Shown here piece after piece: positions 1-11,136 of a stretch of 64,000 nucleotides of DNA. This stretch comes from Mycolicibacterium sp. TUM20985 (lineage in GTDB: Bacteria > Actinomycetota > Actinomycetes > Mycobacteriales > Mycobacteriaceae). Position numbers and translations under genes: made by a program. How positions within the stretch are numbered: position 1 is the stretch's first letter; each line of letters opens with the position of its first letter. The DNA is taken from assembly GCF_030295745.1 (NCBI RefSeq), contig NZ_AP027291.1, forward strand, positions 3,162,001 through 3,226,000, read 5' to 3'. Below the pieces are notes generated by a model that did no database searches, was not told the origin of the DNA, and was given only the letters and a program-made list of their open reading frames with translations.

Positions 1-2856
<2,856 letters not shown>

Positions 2857-2865
2857 AGGGCCGTC

Positions 2866-2871
2866 AGTCTA
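2866..2871 (-). promoter_or_regulatory. Candidate leaderless -10 element for dnaE1
   Basis: TAGACT, 9 nt before the dnaE1 ATG. The first three bases are the TAG stop codon of the upstream TetR gene, so the promoter overlaps the end of that gene. Inferred from position only. Confidence 0.45.
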
Positions 2872-3549
2872 TGGCCGACCTCCGACGGCGCTCGGCGTGT
2901 CGGCTTTCGTGTCGCGACGGGTGGGCAATCCGCGTGACACCGTGCGGTCGAGTTGCCCGGTGACCAGACCGAGGTCGGCCGGGTCGGTGACGAAACCGGC
3001 GTAGAAGCCGACGCCCAGGAACATCGAGTGCAACACCTCGACGACCGGCCCGATGGCGGTGTCGGTGGCCAGTTCACCGCGGTCCTTCGCGCCCTGGACG
3101 AGCTCGCGGAGGCAGTCCTGGACACCGAAGCCCGCATAGGCCCGCAGTTCCGGGTTTCTGGTGGACTCCAGACGGGCGCTCACCAGGAACGCCACCTGTG
3201 ACCGATCGACGGCGTCGGCGTCGCGAAGCGCCGCCACCAGGGCGGCGAACTGCTCGGCCAGCGTCCTCGGCTGACGTGCCCGGGCCATCAGATCGGCGAT
3301 GAGTCCCGCCGAGTCGTCGATGAGCGTTTGGTAGATCTCCAGCCGCGAGGCGAAGTAGTAGTGCAGGGTCGGGCGACTGAGGCCGGCGCGCACGGAGATG
3401 GACTGAAAGGTGGCGGCCTGATAGCCGCGTTCGTTGATGACCAGACGTGAGGCGCGCAGGATCCGGTTGCGCGTCTCCGCGGAGTCGGAGTTGACGGGGC
3501 GTCCTCGTCGACGGGCGACCGCGATCGGCCGATCATCGCACTGAGACAT
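2869..3549 (-). CDS. TetR family transcriptional regulator
   Basis: A 226-residue protein with a typical N-terminal TetR helix-turn-helix around residues 20-65 (AGLSRPTLHYYFASR is the recognition-helix region). The helical C-terminal part would hold the ligand pocket and dimer interface. The basic lead-in RRRGRP is common in DNA-binding proteins of this family. It lies between the ECF sigma gene (33 nt upstream) and dnaE1 (12 nt downstream), all on one strand. No inverted-repeat operator is obvious in the 33-nt gap. The ATG at 3549 is preceded by TACCGT with an 8-nt spacer, which suggests a leaderless transcript. Ligand and target genes cannot be read from the sequence. Confidence 0.88.
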   Translation of the reverse strand: MSQCDDRPIAVARRRGRPVNSDSAETRNRILRASRLVINERGYQAATFQSISVRAGLSRPTLHYYFASRLEIYQTLIDDSAGLIADLMARARQPRTLAEQFAALVAALRDADAVDRSQVAFLVSARLESTRNPELRAYAGFGVQDCLRELVQGAKDRGELATDTAIGPVVEVLHSMFLGVGFYAGFVTDPADLGLVTGQLDRTVSRGLPTRRDTKADTPSAVGGRP

Positions 3550-3557
3550 GCTGGCAA

Positions 3558-3563
3558 ACGGTA
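3558..3563 (-). promoter_or_regulatory. Candidate leaderless -10 element for the TetR gene
   Basis: TACCGT lies 8 nt before the ATG at 3549 and no Shine-Dalgarno sequence is present. Position-based inference. Confidence 0.4.
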
Positions 3564-3582
3564 TTGCATTGCCAGAGTTCGG

Positions 3583-4815
3583 TCAACTGCTCGCGTTCGG
3601 CAAACGTCTGATCAGATACTCTGCGACGCGCGGGTCCGCCGTCAGTTCGATGGCGGTGCGGTAGGCCGCCGCGGACTCCTCCGTCCGCCCGGCGTGTTCG
3701 AGGAGGTGGGCGCGCACCACCCAGGCCGGCTGAAAGTGCTCGGCATCGAGCGCGTCGAGGCTCCGCAAGCCCGCCGGTGGTCCGTCGATGTCACCGTCCA
3801 GTGCCGCCAGTGCAACCAAGGCGCCGAGTGAGGGCGCGACCAAAACCAGTGCGCGATAGAGCAATCGCAGCGTGACGGGGTCAACCGGCGGCGCGAACGC
3901 GCGGCGGCAGTGCGCGGACTGGATGGCTGCCTCGTACTGAAACCGACCGGGCCGACCGAAGCCGTGCGCCCGCCGCAACATCTCCTCGCCGCCGGCGATC
4001 AGCGTGCGGTCCCATCGGGCCGGGTCCTGGTCGTCCAGCGGGACGAAGGAACCGTCAGCGCCGATTCGCGCGGCGCGGCGCGCCTCGGCAAGGCAGATCA
4101 AGGCGGCCAGACCCAATGCCTCGGGTTCGCCCGGCAACAGCTCGGCCACCGTCATCGCCAAGTGCATGGCCTCCGCGGACAACGCCTCGGCAGGCGCCGC
4201 GTCGGGGTTGGCGTCCCGGTCGATCGCGTACGCGCCGTACACGGCCTCCAACACAGCGGGCAGGCGCTCGGCGAGATCCTCCCGGCGGGGGACCACGAAC
4301 GGGATTCCGGCGGCCCGGATCCGCCTCTTGGCCCGGACCAGGCGTTGCGCCATCGCGGCGGGTGTGACGGCGAAGGCCTTGGCGATCGTGGCCGAGTCCA
4401 CCCCCAGCACGGTCTGCAACATCAACGGCGTCCGCACCGCTGGGTCGATCGCCGGGTGCGCGCAGACCAACATCAGTTCCAGCCGGCGGTCAGGAACAGC
4501 GGCCAGCTCGGGTTCGTCTGCGGCCCAATCGATCCCATCCAGCGGATCGGTCAAGCGATGGCCCGCCGATCTCTGCTGGTCGCGTTGTCGGTTGCGGGCT
4601 ACAGTCAGGATCCACGCCTCGGGGTTTCGGGGAATGCCGTCGGCTTGCCAGTGGATCAGGGCCCGCTCGAACGCGTCGGCCAACGCGTCCTCTGCGGACG
4701 CGATGTCCCGGCTGGGAGCGGCCAGCAGGGCCAGGAGCCGCCCGTAGGAGCTCCTCGTCACCGCCGCGACGGCCGCCGCCACCGCCGACTGCTGCTTGGT
4801 CAGGGCTCGTACCAC
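3583..4815 (-). CDS. ECF42-type RNA polymerase sigma factor with C-terminal TPR-like extension
   Basis: An alternative sigma factor of about 410 residues. Sigma region 2 is near the N-terminus (SAEDALADAFERAL, then NPEAWILTVARNRQRD). Region 4 follows at about residues 120-180, including TPAAMAQRLVRAKRRIR. A helical extension of some 220 residues rich in Ala/Leu follows. This extended architecture and the adjacent DGPF protein are the known hallmarks of group ECF42, which has no classical anti-sigma factor. The GTG at 4815 overlaps the end of the DGPF gene by 16 nt, so translation is probably coupled. An in-frame start at 4896 would add 27 residues but lies deep inside the upstream gene. The signal that activates it is unknown. 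Confidence 0.85.
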   Translation of the reverse strand: MVRALTKQQSAVAAAVAAVTRSSYGRLLALLAAPSRDIASAEDALADAFERALIHWQADGIPRNPEAWILTVARNRQRDQQRSAGHRLTDPLDGIDWAADEPELAAVPDRRLELMLVCAHPAIDPAVRTPLMLQTVLGVDSATIAKAFAVTPAAMAQRLVRAKRRIRAAGIPFVVPRREDLAERLPAVLEAVYGAYAIDRDANPDAAPAEALSAEAMHLAMTVAELLPGEPEALGLAALICLAEARRAARIGADGSFVPLDDQDPARWDRTLIAGGEEMLRRAHGFGRPGRFQYEAAIQSAHCRRAFAPPVDPVTLRLLYRALVLVAPSLGALVALAALDGDIDGPPAGLRSLDALDAEHFQPAWVVRAHLLEHAGRTEESAAAYRTAIELTADPRVAEYLIRRLPNASS

Positions 4816-5177
4816 CCGCGACCGGCGGCATACGTACGCGTTACCGGGCGGATCTCGATCACACCCCAGCCGTTGGCCGGATTCCGCTTGGCCCACGTCA
4901 ACGCTTCGTCGAGATTCGCCACTTCGATGACGAAGATGCCGCCGAGCTTCTCCTTGGTATCGGCGAACGGGCCGTCCTGGATCTCCGCCACACCGGTACG
5001 CGACGTCACCGTCGTGGTGCTCGCCACAGCGTCGAGCACCTCCGAGGTGATCAGGACCCCTGCCTCCGACAAGTCGTCGGCGTAGGCGGCGAAGGCCGCC
5101 ATCGCCGGGGCCATGTCCTCGTCGGTCAGCCCGATCGACGATCCCTCTTCGTAGTGCATCAGCAGGCAGTAGCGCAT
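4800..5177 (-). CDS. YCII-related DGPF-domain protein, partner of the ECF42 sigma factor
   Basis: A small protein of 125 residues with the YCII-like alpha/beta fold. The family-defining DGPF motif is present (IQDGPFADTKEKLGG, about residues 75-90). Proteins of this kind are co-encoded with ECF42 sigma factors in many actinobacteria and are thought to take part in their regulation, but the mechanism is not known. The ATG at 5177 has a GAGG Shine-Dalgarno-like stretch about 8 nt upstream. Its 3' end overlaps the sigma gene, so the two form one operon. No catalytic role is assigned. Confidence 0.85.
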   Translation of the reverse strand: MRYCLLMHYEEGSSIGLTDEDMAPAMAAFAAYADDLSEAGVLITSEVLDAVASTTTVTSRTGVAEIQDGPFADTKEKLGGIFVIEVANLDEALTWAKRNPANGWGVIEIRPVTRTYAAGRGWYEP

Positions 5178-5222
5178 GGTGTCGTCCTCGTGTCGTGTCG
5201 TCGCGGGCTCATGTCGAACTCG

Positions 5223-6164
5223 TCACCGTGATGACGATTCAGACGCCGCCGTTTCGACCCCTTCGGCGCCAGGGGCTGCCGACTTCCTGCCGAGGGAACT
5301 GGCAGTCATCACCGCAAGGGCGACCCAGATCAACCCGAAGCCGACCCAGCGACCCACCGGCATCGGCTCGTGCCCGATCAGGACGCCCCATGCCATCTGC
5401 AGCGCCGGATTCAAGTAGAACAACAGGCCCATGGTGATCATCGGCAGGCGCTGCGCCCCCGCAGCGAACAACAGCAGCGGCACCGCGGTCACGGGCCCCG
5501 CCAGCATCAGCAGAATGGTGTGCCCCGTGCCGTAGCCGATGAAGTGCCCGTGGCCCAGCAGTTGCAGCGCGATCAGATAGCCACCGGCCAACGGCAACGC
5601 CAGGAACGTCTCCACGGCGACGCTCACCCGCGGGTCCGCCACCACCACCTTCTTGACCAGCCCGTACAGCGCGAACGACGCGGCGAGCCCGACCGCGATG
5701 TATGGCGGCGCACCCACCTCGGCCGTCAGCACCACCACCGCGACCACGGCGAGCACCAGGGCCGCCAGCTGCCAGCGCCCGAGGCGTTCGCGGAAGACGA
5801 TTACGCCGATCGCCACGGTGACCAGCGGATTGATGAAGTACCCCAGTGCCGCGTCGACGACGTGCCCGTTGGTGGCCGCCCAGATGTAGATGCCCCAGTT
5901 CACCGAGATCAGGGCCGACGCCGCCAGCAGTAGCAACCAGGTGCGGGCGCTGAGCCTGCGCAGGTCCCCCAGCCGACGCGCCACGACGAGCACCAGGAAC
6001 AGGCTCAGCGCACTCCACAGGATCCGGTGGGCAAGAACCTCCAGCGAACCGGCCGGAAGCAGCAGCGGAAAGAAGCCGGGACACAGGCCCCACCAGACGT
6101 AGGCCCCGACGCCGGCCAGGACCCCGGACCGGCGGCGGGACGCGGCATCGGTCGCGCCGGTCAC
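5223..6164 (-). CDS. rarD: RarD-like EamA/DMT family membrane transporter
   Basis: A polytopic membrane protein of 313 residues with about ten hydrophobic segments, arranged as two EamA repeats. The N-terminal segment [19 protein letters not shown] and the internal [14 protein letters not shown] match the RarD branch of the drug/metabolite transporter superfamily. The substrate is unknown; E. coli RarD was named from a chloramphenicol phenotype, which should not be transferred here. The GTG start shares GTGA with the stop of the upstream pseudouridine synthase gene (6161-6164), so the two are translationally coupled in the lspA-rluD-rarD operon. Confidence 0.85.
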   Translation of the reverse strand: MTGATDAASRRRSGVLAGVGAYVWWGLCPGFFPLLLPAGSLEVLAHRILWSALSLFLVLVVARRLGDLRRLSARTWLLLLAASALISVNWGIYIWAATNGHVVDAALGYFINPLVTVAIGVIVFRERLGRWQLAALVLAVVAVVVLTAEVGAPPYIAVGLAASFALYGLVKKVVVADPRVSVAVETFLALPLAGGYLIALQLLGHGHFIGYGTGHTILLMLAGPVTAVPLLLFAAGAQRLPMITMGLLFYLNPALQMAWGVLIGHEPMPVGRWVGFGLIWVALAVMTASSLGRKSAAPGAEGVETAASESSSR

Positions 6165-7090
6165 GAGTCGTGGTGGCGCAGCACGTCCAGCGCGTGTTGG
6201 AGGTCAGCCGGGTACGGGCTGGTGATCTCGACTCGACGTCCGTCGGCGGGATGGGCGAAGGCCAGGTAGCGGGCGTGCAGCCACTGGCGTTCCAGCCCCA
6301 GCTTGTTCGCCAGGGTCGGATCGGCGCCGTAGGTGAGGTCACCACAGCATGGGTGGTGTAGCGCGGAGAAGTGCACCCGGATCTGATGCGTGCGGCCGGT
6401 TTCCAGGTGCACGTCGAGCAGGCTGGCCGCAGCGAACGCCTCCACGGTGTCGTAGTGCGTGACGCTGTGCCGCCCGCCCTCGGAGACGGCGAACTTCCAG
6501 TCGTTGCTTCGATGGCGACCGATGGGTGCCTCGATGGTGCCGCTGGACGGATCGGGGTGCCCCTGGACGAGGGCGTGATAGCGCTTGTCCACGGTCCGTT
6601 CCTTGAACGCGCGCTTGAGCACCGTATAGGCGTGCTCGGAAATCGCCACCACCATCACCCCCGAGGTTCCGACGTCGAGCCGCTGCACGATGCCCTTGCG
6701 CTCTGGTACCCCGGAGGTCGTGATCCGGAAACCCGCGGCGGCCAGCCCGCCAAGGACCGTCGGCCCACTCCACCCGACCGATGCATGCGCGGCGACTCCG
6801 GCGGGCTTGTCGACGGCGACGATGTCGTCATCCGCGTAGAGGATGTCCATGCCCTCGATGTCGACGGGCGGATTGTCCAGTGGCGCAGGTGCTTCCGGTA
6901 GACGTACCTCCAGCCATGCGCCGGCCACCAGCCGCTCCGACTTGCCGACCGGCGCCCCGTCGAGATCGACGCCACCGTCTTCGGCGAGTGCCGCGGCGGC
7001 GGTCCTGGACAGACCGAGCAGGCGCGCCAGTCCCGCGTCGACGCGCATCCCCGCAAGCCCCTCCGGAACCGGCATGGACCGGGTGGTCAT
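6161..7090 (-). CDS. RluD/RluA-family pseudouridine synthase
   Basis: A 309-residue RNA uridine isomerase. It has an N-terminal S4 RNA-binding region ([20 protein letters not shown]) followed by the RluA-type catalytic domain. The catalytic aspartate lies in [12 protein letters not shown], and [10 protein letters not shown] is the conserved uridine-binding motif. The position beside lspA corresponds to M. tuberculosis Rv1540. Family members modify 23S rRNA, but the exact uridines cannot be told from sequence. The ATG at 7090 shares one base with the lspA stop (TGATG), so the genes are coupled. Longer in-frame readings upstream run into lspA and were not used. Confidence 0.93.
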   Translation of the reverse strand: MTTRSMPVPEGLAGMRVDAGLARLLGLSRTAAAALAEDGGVDLDGAPVGKSERLVAGAWLEVRLPEAPAPLDNPPVDIEGMDILYADDDIVAVDKPAGVAAHASVGWSGPTVLGGLAAAGFRITTSGVPERKGIVQRLDVGTSGVMVVAISEHAYTVLKRAFKERTVDKRYHALVQGHPDPSSGTIEAPIGRHRSNDWKFAVSEGGRHSVTHYDTVEAFAAASLLDVHLETGRTHQIRVHFSALHHPCCGDLTYGADPTLANKLGLERQWLHARYLAFAHPADGRRVEITSPYPADLQHALDVLRHHDS

Positions 7091-7698
7091 CAGTCGCGCT
7101 CGGTATCTTCGGCTACCTCGATCGGCGTGGATTCCGTTGCCTCGGCGGACGTGCGCCTGCGGTCGGTATCGAAGTCGAACCCGAACAGTGACAGCCCCAC
7201 CAGCAGGATCGCCCCGCCGACGACCGCGGGATCGGCCACGTTGAACACCGGCCACCACCCGATCGAGAGGAAGTCGACCACGTGGCCACGCAGCGGCCCC
7301 GGCGATCGGAAGAACCGGTCGACGAGGTTGCCCAGCGCCCCGCCGAGGATCATGCCGAGGCCCAGCGCCCACCACGGTGACACCAGTCGTCGCCCCATCC
7401 AGATGATGCCGATGACGACGCCGGTGGCGACCAGCGTGAGCACCCAGGTGTAGCTGGTGCCCATCGAGAAGGCAGCACCGGAGTTCCGCACCAACGTCCA
7501 GGTCACGGTGTCACCGATGATCGACACCGGCTGTTGGGGCGTCAGCAGCTTGACCGCGAGCACCTTGGTCACGACGTCGAGGAGAAGGACGACGCCGGCG
7601 ACCGAGAGCAACAGGCGCAGTCGGCGCCGCGGCGGCGGCGGATCGGTCTCGTCGCCCGCGGTCACGGGCTCGGCCGACCCCGTCGTTTCATCAGTCAC
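7090..7698 (-). CDS. lspA: Lipoprotein signal peptidase (signal peptidase II)
   Basis: A 202-residue inner-membrane aspartyl protease that cleaves prolipoprotein signal peptides after diacylglyceryl transfer. Four hydrophobic helices are visible. Family motifs are [20 protein letters not shown] (first catalytic Asp) and FNVADPAVV (second catalytic Asp). An acidic/proline-rich cytoplasmic N-terminus and a charged C-terminal tail extend beyond the core, as in other mycobacteria. The GTG at 7698 was chosen because it gives a normal-length protein; the same frame stays open far upstream opposite ansA, but that part is antisense to a real gene. It is the first gene of the lspA-rluD-rarD operon and is divergent from ansA. 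Confidence 0.94.
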   Translation of the reverse strand: MTDETTGSAEPVTAGDETDPPPPRRRLRLLLSVAGVVLLLDVVTKVLAVKLLTPQQPVSIIGDTVTWTLVRNSGAAFSMGTSYTWVLTLVATGVVIGIIWMGRRLVSPWWALGLGMILGGALGNLVDRFFRSPGPLRGHVVDFLSIGWWPVFNVADPAVVGGAILLVGLSLFGFDFDTDRRRTSAEATESTPIEVAEDTERD

Positions 7699-7739
7699 TC
7701 GACCATCATCCCAAAGGCCTCGTGGTGAACAATCGCCGC

Positions 7740-7775
7740 ATGAGCGAAGTCCGCGAGCGAATCGACTGCAGGTGA
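7740..7775 (+). other. Possible 11-codon upstream mini-ORF coupled to ansA
   Basis: An ATG at 7740 opens an 11-residue reading frame ([11 protein letters not shown]). Its TGA stop overlaps the ansA GTG start as GTGA. The ansA start has no good Shine-Dalgarno sequence, so translation of this mini-ORF could deliver ribosomes to it. Too short to judge by coding statistics. Confidence 0.3.
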
Positions 7776-8683
7776 GCCGCGTCGTCGTCATCACCACCGG
7801 CGGCACCATCGCCACCAGCACCGGCGTCGACGGCGTCGCGCGGCCCACTCGGTCCGGCGACGACCTGACGGCGGGCCTCGACACCGCGGCCGACATCGAC
7901 GTGGTCGATCTGATGGCGGTGGACAGTTCGCAGCTCGTGCCGACGGACTGGGACCTGATGACCGCGGCGGTGAGGTCGGCGGCCGCGGACGGGGCGGACG
8001 GCGTCGTGCTCACCCATGGCACCGACACCATGGAGGAGACGGCGCTCTGGCTGGACCTGACGTATGACGATGATGTGCCCGTCGTGCTCACCGGCGCCAT
8101 GCGCAGCGCAGACGCCGTGGATGCCGACGGCCCCGCCAACCTCCGCGACGCGGTGGCTCTGGCCATCCGCTCCGAGGCCCGGAAGATGGGCGTGGTCGTC
8201 ACCCTCGGCGGCACGGTGTGGCAGCCGCTGGGGCTGACCAAGACCGGCACGGGCTTCGTCGGCGTCGAGGTGGCGGCGACCGCACGGCAGCGGGTCTGGT
8301 TCGGCGATCTGTCCGCCGCCCATGGACCCCGTGTCGACGTCGTCGCGACGTACGCCGGGAGCGATGCGGTGGCCATCGACGCCTGCGTCGCGGCGGGCGC
8401 CAAGGGCATCGTGCTGGAGTCGCTCGGCTCCGGGAACGCCACCGCCGCGGTCATCGACGGCGTGCGCCGGGCGTGCGCGGCGGGGATCGTGGTCGTGATC
8501 TCCACCCGGGTGCCCGGCGCGCGCGTGACGGTCGGGTACGGGCCGGGCCGCATGCTGGTCGACGAAGGTGCCGTGGTGGCACCCCGGCTGGCCCCGCCGC
8601 AGGCCAGGGTGCTGCTGATGGCCGCGCTGGCGTCCGGCCGATCCGCCGCGGACGTGTTCGGTGCCTACGGAGCGCCCTCGTAG
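7772..8683 (+). CDS. ansA: L-asparaginase (type I-like)
   Basis: Hydrolyses L-asparagine to aspartate and ammonia in the cytoplasm. 303 residues, normal for the family. The N-terminal [10 protein letters not shown] carries the first catalytic threonine, and [10 protein letters not shown] carries the second Thr-Asp pair. The GTG at 7772 places the TTGGTIA motif about ten residues from the N-terminus, as in M. tuberculosis AnsA; longer in-frame starts overlap lspA on the other strand. It is divergent from lspA (73-nt gap) and convergent with dinB1, with a 19-bp overlap of the two 3' ends. In pathogenic mycobacteria this enzyme is known to serve nitrogen assimilation and acid resistance. Confidence 0.93.
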   Translation: MSRVVVITTGGTIATSTGVDGVARPTRSGDDLTAGLDTAADIDVVDLMAVDSSQLVPTDWDLMTAAVRSAAADGADGVVLTHGTDTMEETALWLDLTYDDDVPVVLTGAMRSADAVDADGPANLRDAVALAIRSEARKMGVVVTLGGTVWQPLGLTKTGTGFVGVEVAATARQRVWFGDLSAAHGPRVDVVATYAGSDAVAIDACVAAGAKGIVLESLGSGNATAAVIDGVRRACAAGIVVVISTRVPGARVTVGYGPGRMLVDEGAVVAPRLAPPQARVLLMAALASGRSAADVFGAYGAPS

Positions 8684-10029
8684 GTCGCGGTCAGCCCCTC
8701 GACGTACTCCGGCCAGTCCAGGCTGTCGACCGGGTTCGCCCGCGCGACGCGAGGGCTGTCGTGCGGCATGGTGTGCGCCTGCCCCGGTCCGCTCGCGCGG
8801 GACTCGAAGCGCACGGTCATGACGCCGTGCCCGGCGCCCTGCACCCACCCGTGCCCCAGACTCGAATGCACGACGTCGTCACCGATGCGCCAGCTCGAGA
8901 CCGGCTCGGGCGGCTTGTCGACCGGGCCGGTCTGATGACTGTCCGACGCGTCGAGGTTCTGATCGAGGTCCGGGAACAGCGATTCCTGGAGGACGTCCGA
9001 CAGACCCGAGAATCCCACGCCGATGAGACGGACCGGTCCGATGTCCACCGGATCGAGCAGCAGCCGACGCGCGGTGCCGATCAGCGTGGTCGCGTCGGCG
9101 GTGGCGTAGGGCAGCGTCGCGGACCGCGTGAGGGTGCTCATGTCGGACTTCTTCAGTTTCACCGTGACGGTGCGCGCGCCCCGGCCGTCGCGCTCGAGGC
9201 GCTGATGAGCGTGCTCACCGATCGGACCGGTCGCGTCACGCAACTGATCCAGCGTCCGCAGATCCTCCGCGAACGTCGACTCGGCGCTGATCTGCTTGGC
9301 GCTCAAGCGTTCTGCGACCGGTCGGTCGTCGATGCCCTGAGCCAGCAGGTGCAGCGCGGGCCCGAGGGTGCCGCCCAGGATGTCGGCGGCCTCCGTCCCA
9401 CTCAGCGCGGCCAGCGCCCCCACCGTGTCGATGCCCAACCGGTGCAATTTCTCCTCGGCGACCGGCCCGATGCCCCACAACCGGCGTACCGGCAGCCCGG
9501 CCAGCAGGTCGCGTTCCTCGTCACGACGGACGACGCGGATACCGTCGGGCTTGGCCAGGCCCGAGGCGATCTTGGCGAGCTGCTTGCCCGAGCCCGCACC
9601 CACGGACGCGATCAGACCGGTCTCGTGACGCACGTGGGCACGCAACTCCTCGCAGAACCGCACGACGTCGCTGGCGTCGGCCCCGACGAGCTCGCCGGGC
9701 TCGCCGAACGCCTCGTCGAACGACAGTTGCTCGAGCACGGGCACCTTCGCGCGGACGGCGTCGAGCACCCGTCCACTGGCCACCCCGTACACGACGCCCC
9801 GTGGTGGCAGCACGACCGCGGAGGTACCGATCAGACGGCGCGCCTGATGCATGGGCATCGCCGACTTCGCGCCGTAGACCCGTGCCTCGTAGCTGGCGCC
9901 CGCGACGACACCCCTGCCGCCCAGTCCGCCGACGAGTACGGGTCGTCCGCGCAGGGTGGGTCGCGTCAACTGCTCGACGGAGGCGAAGAACGCATCCATG
10001 TCGAAGTGCAGGACCCAGCGCCCGTCCAT
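8665..10029 (-). CDS. dinB1: Y-family DNA polymerase IV, DinB1/DinX
   Basis: Translesion DNA polymerase of 454 residues. The catalytic motif [12 protein letters not shown] begins at residue 9 (Asp10; Phe15 is the likely steric gate against ribonucleotides), and LSFDEAF supplies Asp105/Glu106. Thumb and little-finger regions follow. QESLFPDL, about 100 residues from the C-terminus, matches the known beta-clamp-binding motif of mycobacterial DinB1, which supports DinB1 rather than DinB2. The protein is about 100 residues longer than E. coli DinB. The ATG at 10029 has no Shine-Dalgarno sequence, but TAGCAT lies 7 nt upstream. Divergent from a small S4 protein gene with only 32 bp between start codons. 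Confidence 0.95.
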   Translation of the reverse strand: MDGRWVLHFDMDAFFASVEQLTRPTLRGRPVLVGGLGGRGVVAGASYEARVYGAKSAMPMHQARRLIGTSAVVLPPRGVVYGVASGRVLDAVRAKVPVLEQLSFDEAFGEPGELVGADASDVVRFCEELRAHVRHETGLIASVGAGSGKQLAKIASGLAKPDGIRVVRRDEERDLLAGLPVRRLWGIGPVAEEKLHRLGIDTVGALAALSGTEAADILGGTLGPALHLLAQGIDDRPVAERLSAKQISAESTFAEDLRTLDQLRDATGPIGEHAHQRLERDGRGARTVTVKLKKSDMSTLTRSATLPYATADATTLIGTARRLLLDPVDIGPVRLIGVGFSGLSDVLQESLFPDLDQNLDASDSHQTGPVDKPPEPVSSWRIGDDVVHSSLGHGWVQGAGHGVMTVRFESRASGPGQAHTMPHDSPRVARANPVDSLDWPEYVEGLTATYEGAP

Positions 10030-10036
10030 GATGGCG

Positions 10037-10054
10037 ATGCTAGGACGCTAGCCT
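10037..10054. promoter_or_regulatory. Compact bidirectional leaderless promoter for dinB1 and the S4 gene
   Basis: The 32 bp between the two start codons hold TAGCAT (10037-10042, minus strand) and TAGCCT (10049-10054, plus strand), each exactly 7 nt from its start codon. They flank a GCTAG-GACG-CTAGC inverted repeat at 10039-10052. Both transcripts would be leaderless. Seen in sequence; function inferred. Confidence 0.5.
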
Positions 10055-10061
10055 GACGCAC

Positions 10062-10277
10062 ATGGTTCAGGAGGTGCCGATAGGCGACGAATCGATCCGG
10101 TTGGGCCAGTTCCTGAAGCTGGCCGATCTGCTCGACAGCGGTTCGGACGCCAAGGCGGCCATCGCGGACGGCGCGGTGACCGTCAACGGCGAGGTCGAAT
10201 TGCGGCGCGGACGCCAACTCCATCCCGGGGACACGGTGTCGATCGGCGCGTCGTCGGCCCGCGTCGCCCGCGGGTGA
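10062..10277 (+). CDS. Small S4-domain RNA-binding protein
   Basis: A 71-residue protein that is almost entirely one S4 RNA-binding domain: IRLGQFLKLADLLDSG, then DAKAAIADGAVTVNGEVE and the basic turn RRGRQLHPGD. It resembles the YaaA/YbcJ-type single S4 proteins that bind structured RNA such as rRNA or tRNA. The start is fixed by the divergent promoter 7 nt upstream. It is followed by a 130-nt gap before a secreted protein gene. The RNA target is unknown. Confidence 0.87.
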   Translation: MVQEVPIGDESIRLGQFLKLADLLDSGSDAKAAIADGAVTVNGEVELRRGRQLHPGDTVSIGASSARVARG

Positions 10278-10356
10278 CCTGCGAGGGGCGGGTGCTCGGT
10301 GAATCATTTCGATCGACTGAATTCGCAGTGCGGTAGGCACTGACCGGACAATTGTC

Positions 10357-10362
10357 TACACT
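10357..10362 (+). promoter_or_regulatory. Candidate -10 element for the secreted protein gene
   Basis: TACACT about 45 nt before the ATG at 10408, in an AT-richer stretch, giving a leader with an AAGGGA ribosome binding site about 7 nt before the start. No convincing -35 was seen. Confidence 0.35.
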
Positions 10363-10407
10363 CGGATTCATTCGTTTTCTGCGCGCTAATTTTTCAAGGG
10401 ATTCAAC

Positions 10408-10962
10408 ATGACCGTCCAAATCAAACGCGTACTGCTTGCGCTGGCATCTGGTGCGACCATGACGCTTGCGCCGATGGCGTTCTCAGCCCTGGTGGTTCCG
10501 GCGATCGGTCACGCCGACGAGTGTGCCGTCGGCGACTCCTGCAGCCCTGGCGCCAAGGGGCTCAACTGCCCCGACGGCACCATCGTCGACGAAGAGAACA
10601 GGCAGTGCGTCGACCTGGTGGCCGGCATCAGCAAGCAGCTGCAGGCGCTTCCGGCGCCGCCCTCGCTGGCTGGTGGTGGCGGCGGTTTGGGCAGCTTGGG
10701 CGGGTTGTCGGGCGGCATTCCGTCACTCGGCACCGTCAACCTGCCCGACGTGGTCCTGCCCAGCCTCGGCCTCGGCCTGGTGCCCAATCTGAACGTGGCC
10801 CTGCAACCGCAGATCGGTGGTTTCTCGGCACCTCAGGCAGCGTTGCCGAATCTGGCTGCACTGCCCGCACCGCAATTGCCACCGCCGCCGTCGATCAACC
10901 CGCTGAACCCCCTCGGCCTGCCCCCGCCACCGGACCTGACCCCCGGAATTCCGTTCATCTGA
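10408..10962 (+). CDS. Secreted Gly/Pro-rich protein with four cysteines, function unknown
   Basis: A 184-residue exported protein. A basic start (QIKR) and hydrophobic stretch to about residue 33 form a Sec signal peptide, with a likely cut after GHA (residues 34-36). The mature N-terminus holds four cysteines (39, 45, 54, 67), which probably form two disulfides. A glycine-rich linker (residues about 83-105) and a Leu/Pro-rich C-terminal half follow, with repeated PLNPLGLPPPPDL-like segments. Similar small proline-rich secreted proteins are common in mycobacteria, but I do not recognise this family. It stands alone, with its own promoter and two 3' hairpins. Confidence 0.7.
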   Translation: MTVQIKRVLLALASGATMTLAPMAFSALVVPAIGHADECAVGDSCSPGAKGLNCPDGTIVDEENRQCVDLVAGISKQLQALPAPPSLAGGGGGLGSLGGLSGGIPSLGTVNLPDVVLPSLGLGLVPNLNVALQPQIGGFSAPQAALPNLAALPAPQLPPPPSINPLNPLGLPPPPDLTPGIPFI

Positions 10963-10979
10963 CGGGCCATTTCGTCGCC

Positions 10980-11028
10980 AAAGTCGTTGCACGTCTATCG
11001 ACGACTTTCAGTTCGTTTCGCTGAACTG
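10980..11028 (+). terminator. Two adjacent stem-loops after the secreted protein gene
   Basis: AAAGTCGT (10980-10987) pairs with ACGACTTT (11001-11008). CAGTTC (11009-11014) pairs with GAACTG (11023-11028). The stems begin 18 nt after the stop codon. There is no U-tract, so this would be a mycobacterial-type intrinsic terminator or an RNA-processing/stability element. Confidence 0.4.
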
Positions 11029-11122
11029 TGATTATCTCGGTTGCTGGCCGCTGCGAGAAATGGCGCGTAGTTTGCCATAAGCCGAGTCGCGTGGGCCGTA
11101 CGCATGGTCACGCGGGTGCCGG

Positions 11123-11128
11123 TAACCT
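11123..11128 (+). promoter_or_regulatory. Candidate leaderless -10 element for the DUF2505 gene
   Basis: TAACCT, 8 nt before the GTG at 11137. This supports that GTG over the ATG four codons later. Confidence 0.45.
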
Positions 11129-11136
11129 GCCGTAGC

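Noticed and set aside
7699..8553. N-terminal extension of lspA by about 280 residues
   Set aside because: The extra part is antisense to ansA and has no similarity to signal peptidase II; the GTG at 7698 gives the normal length.
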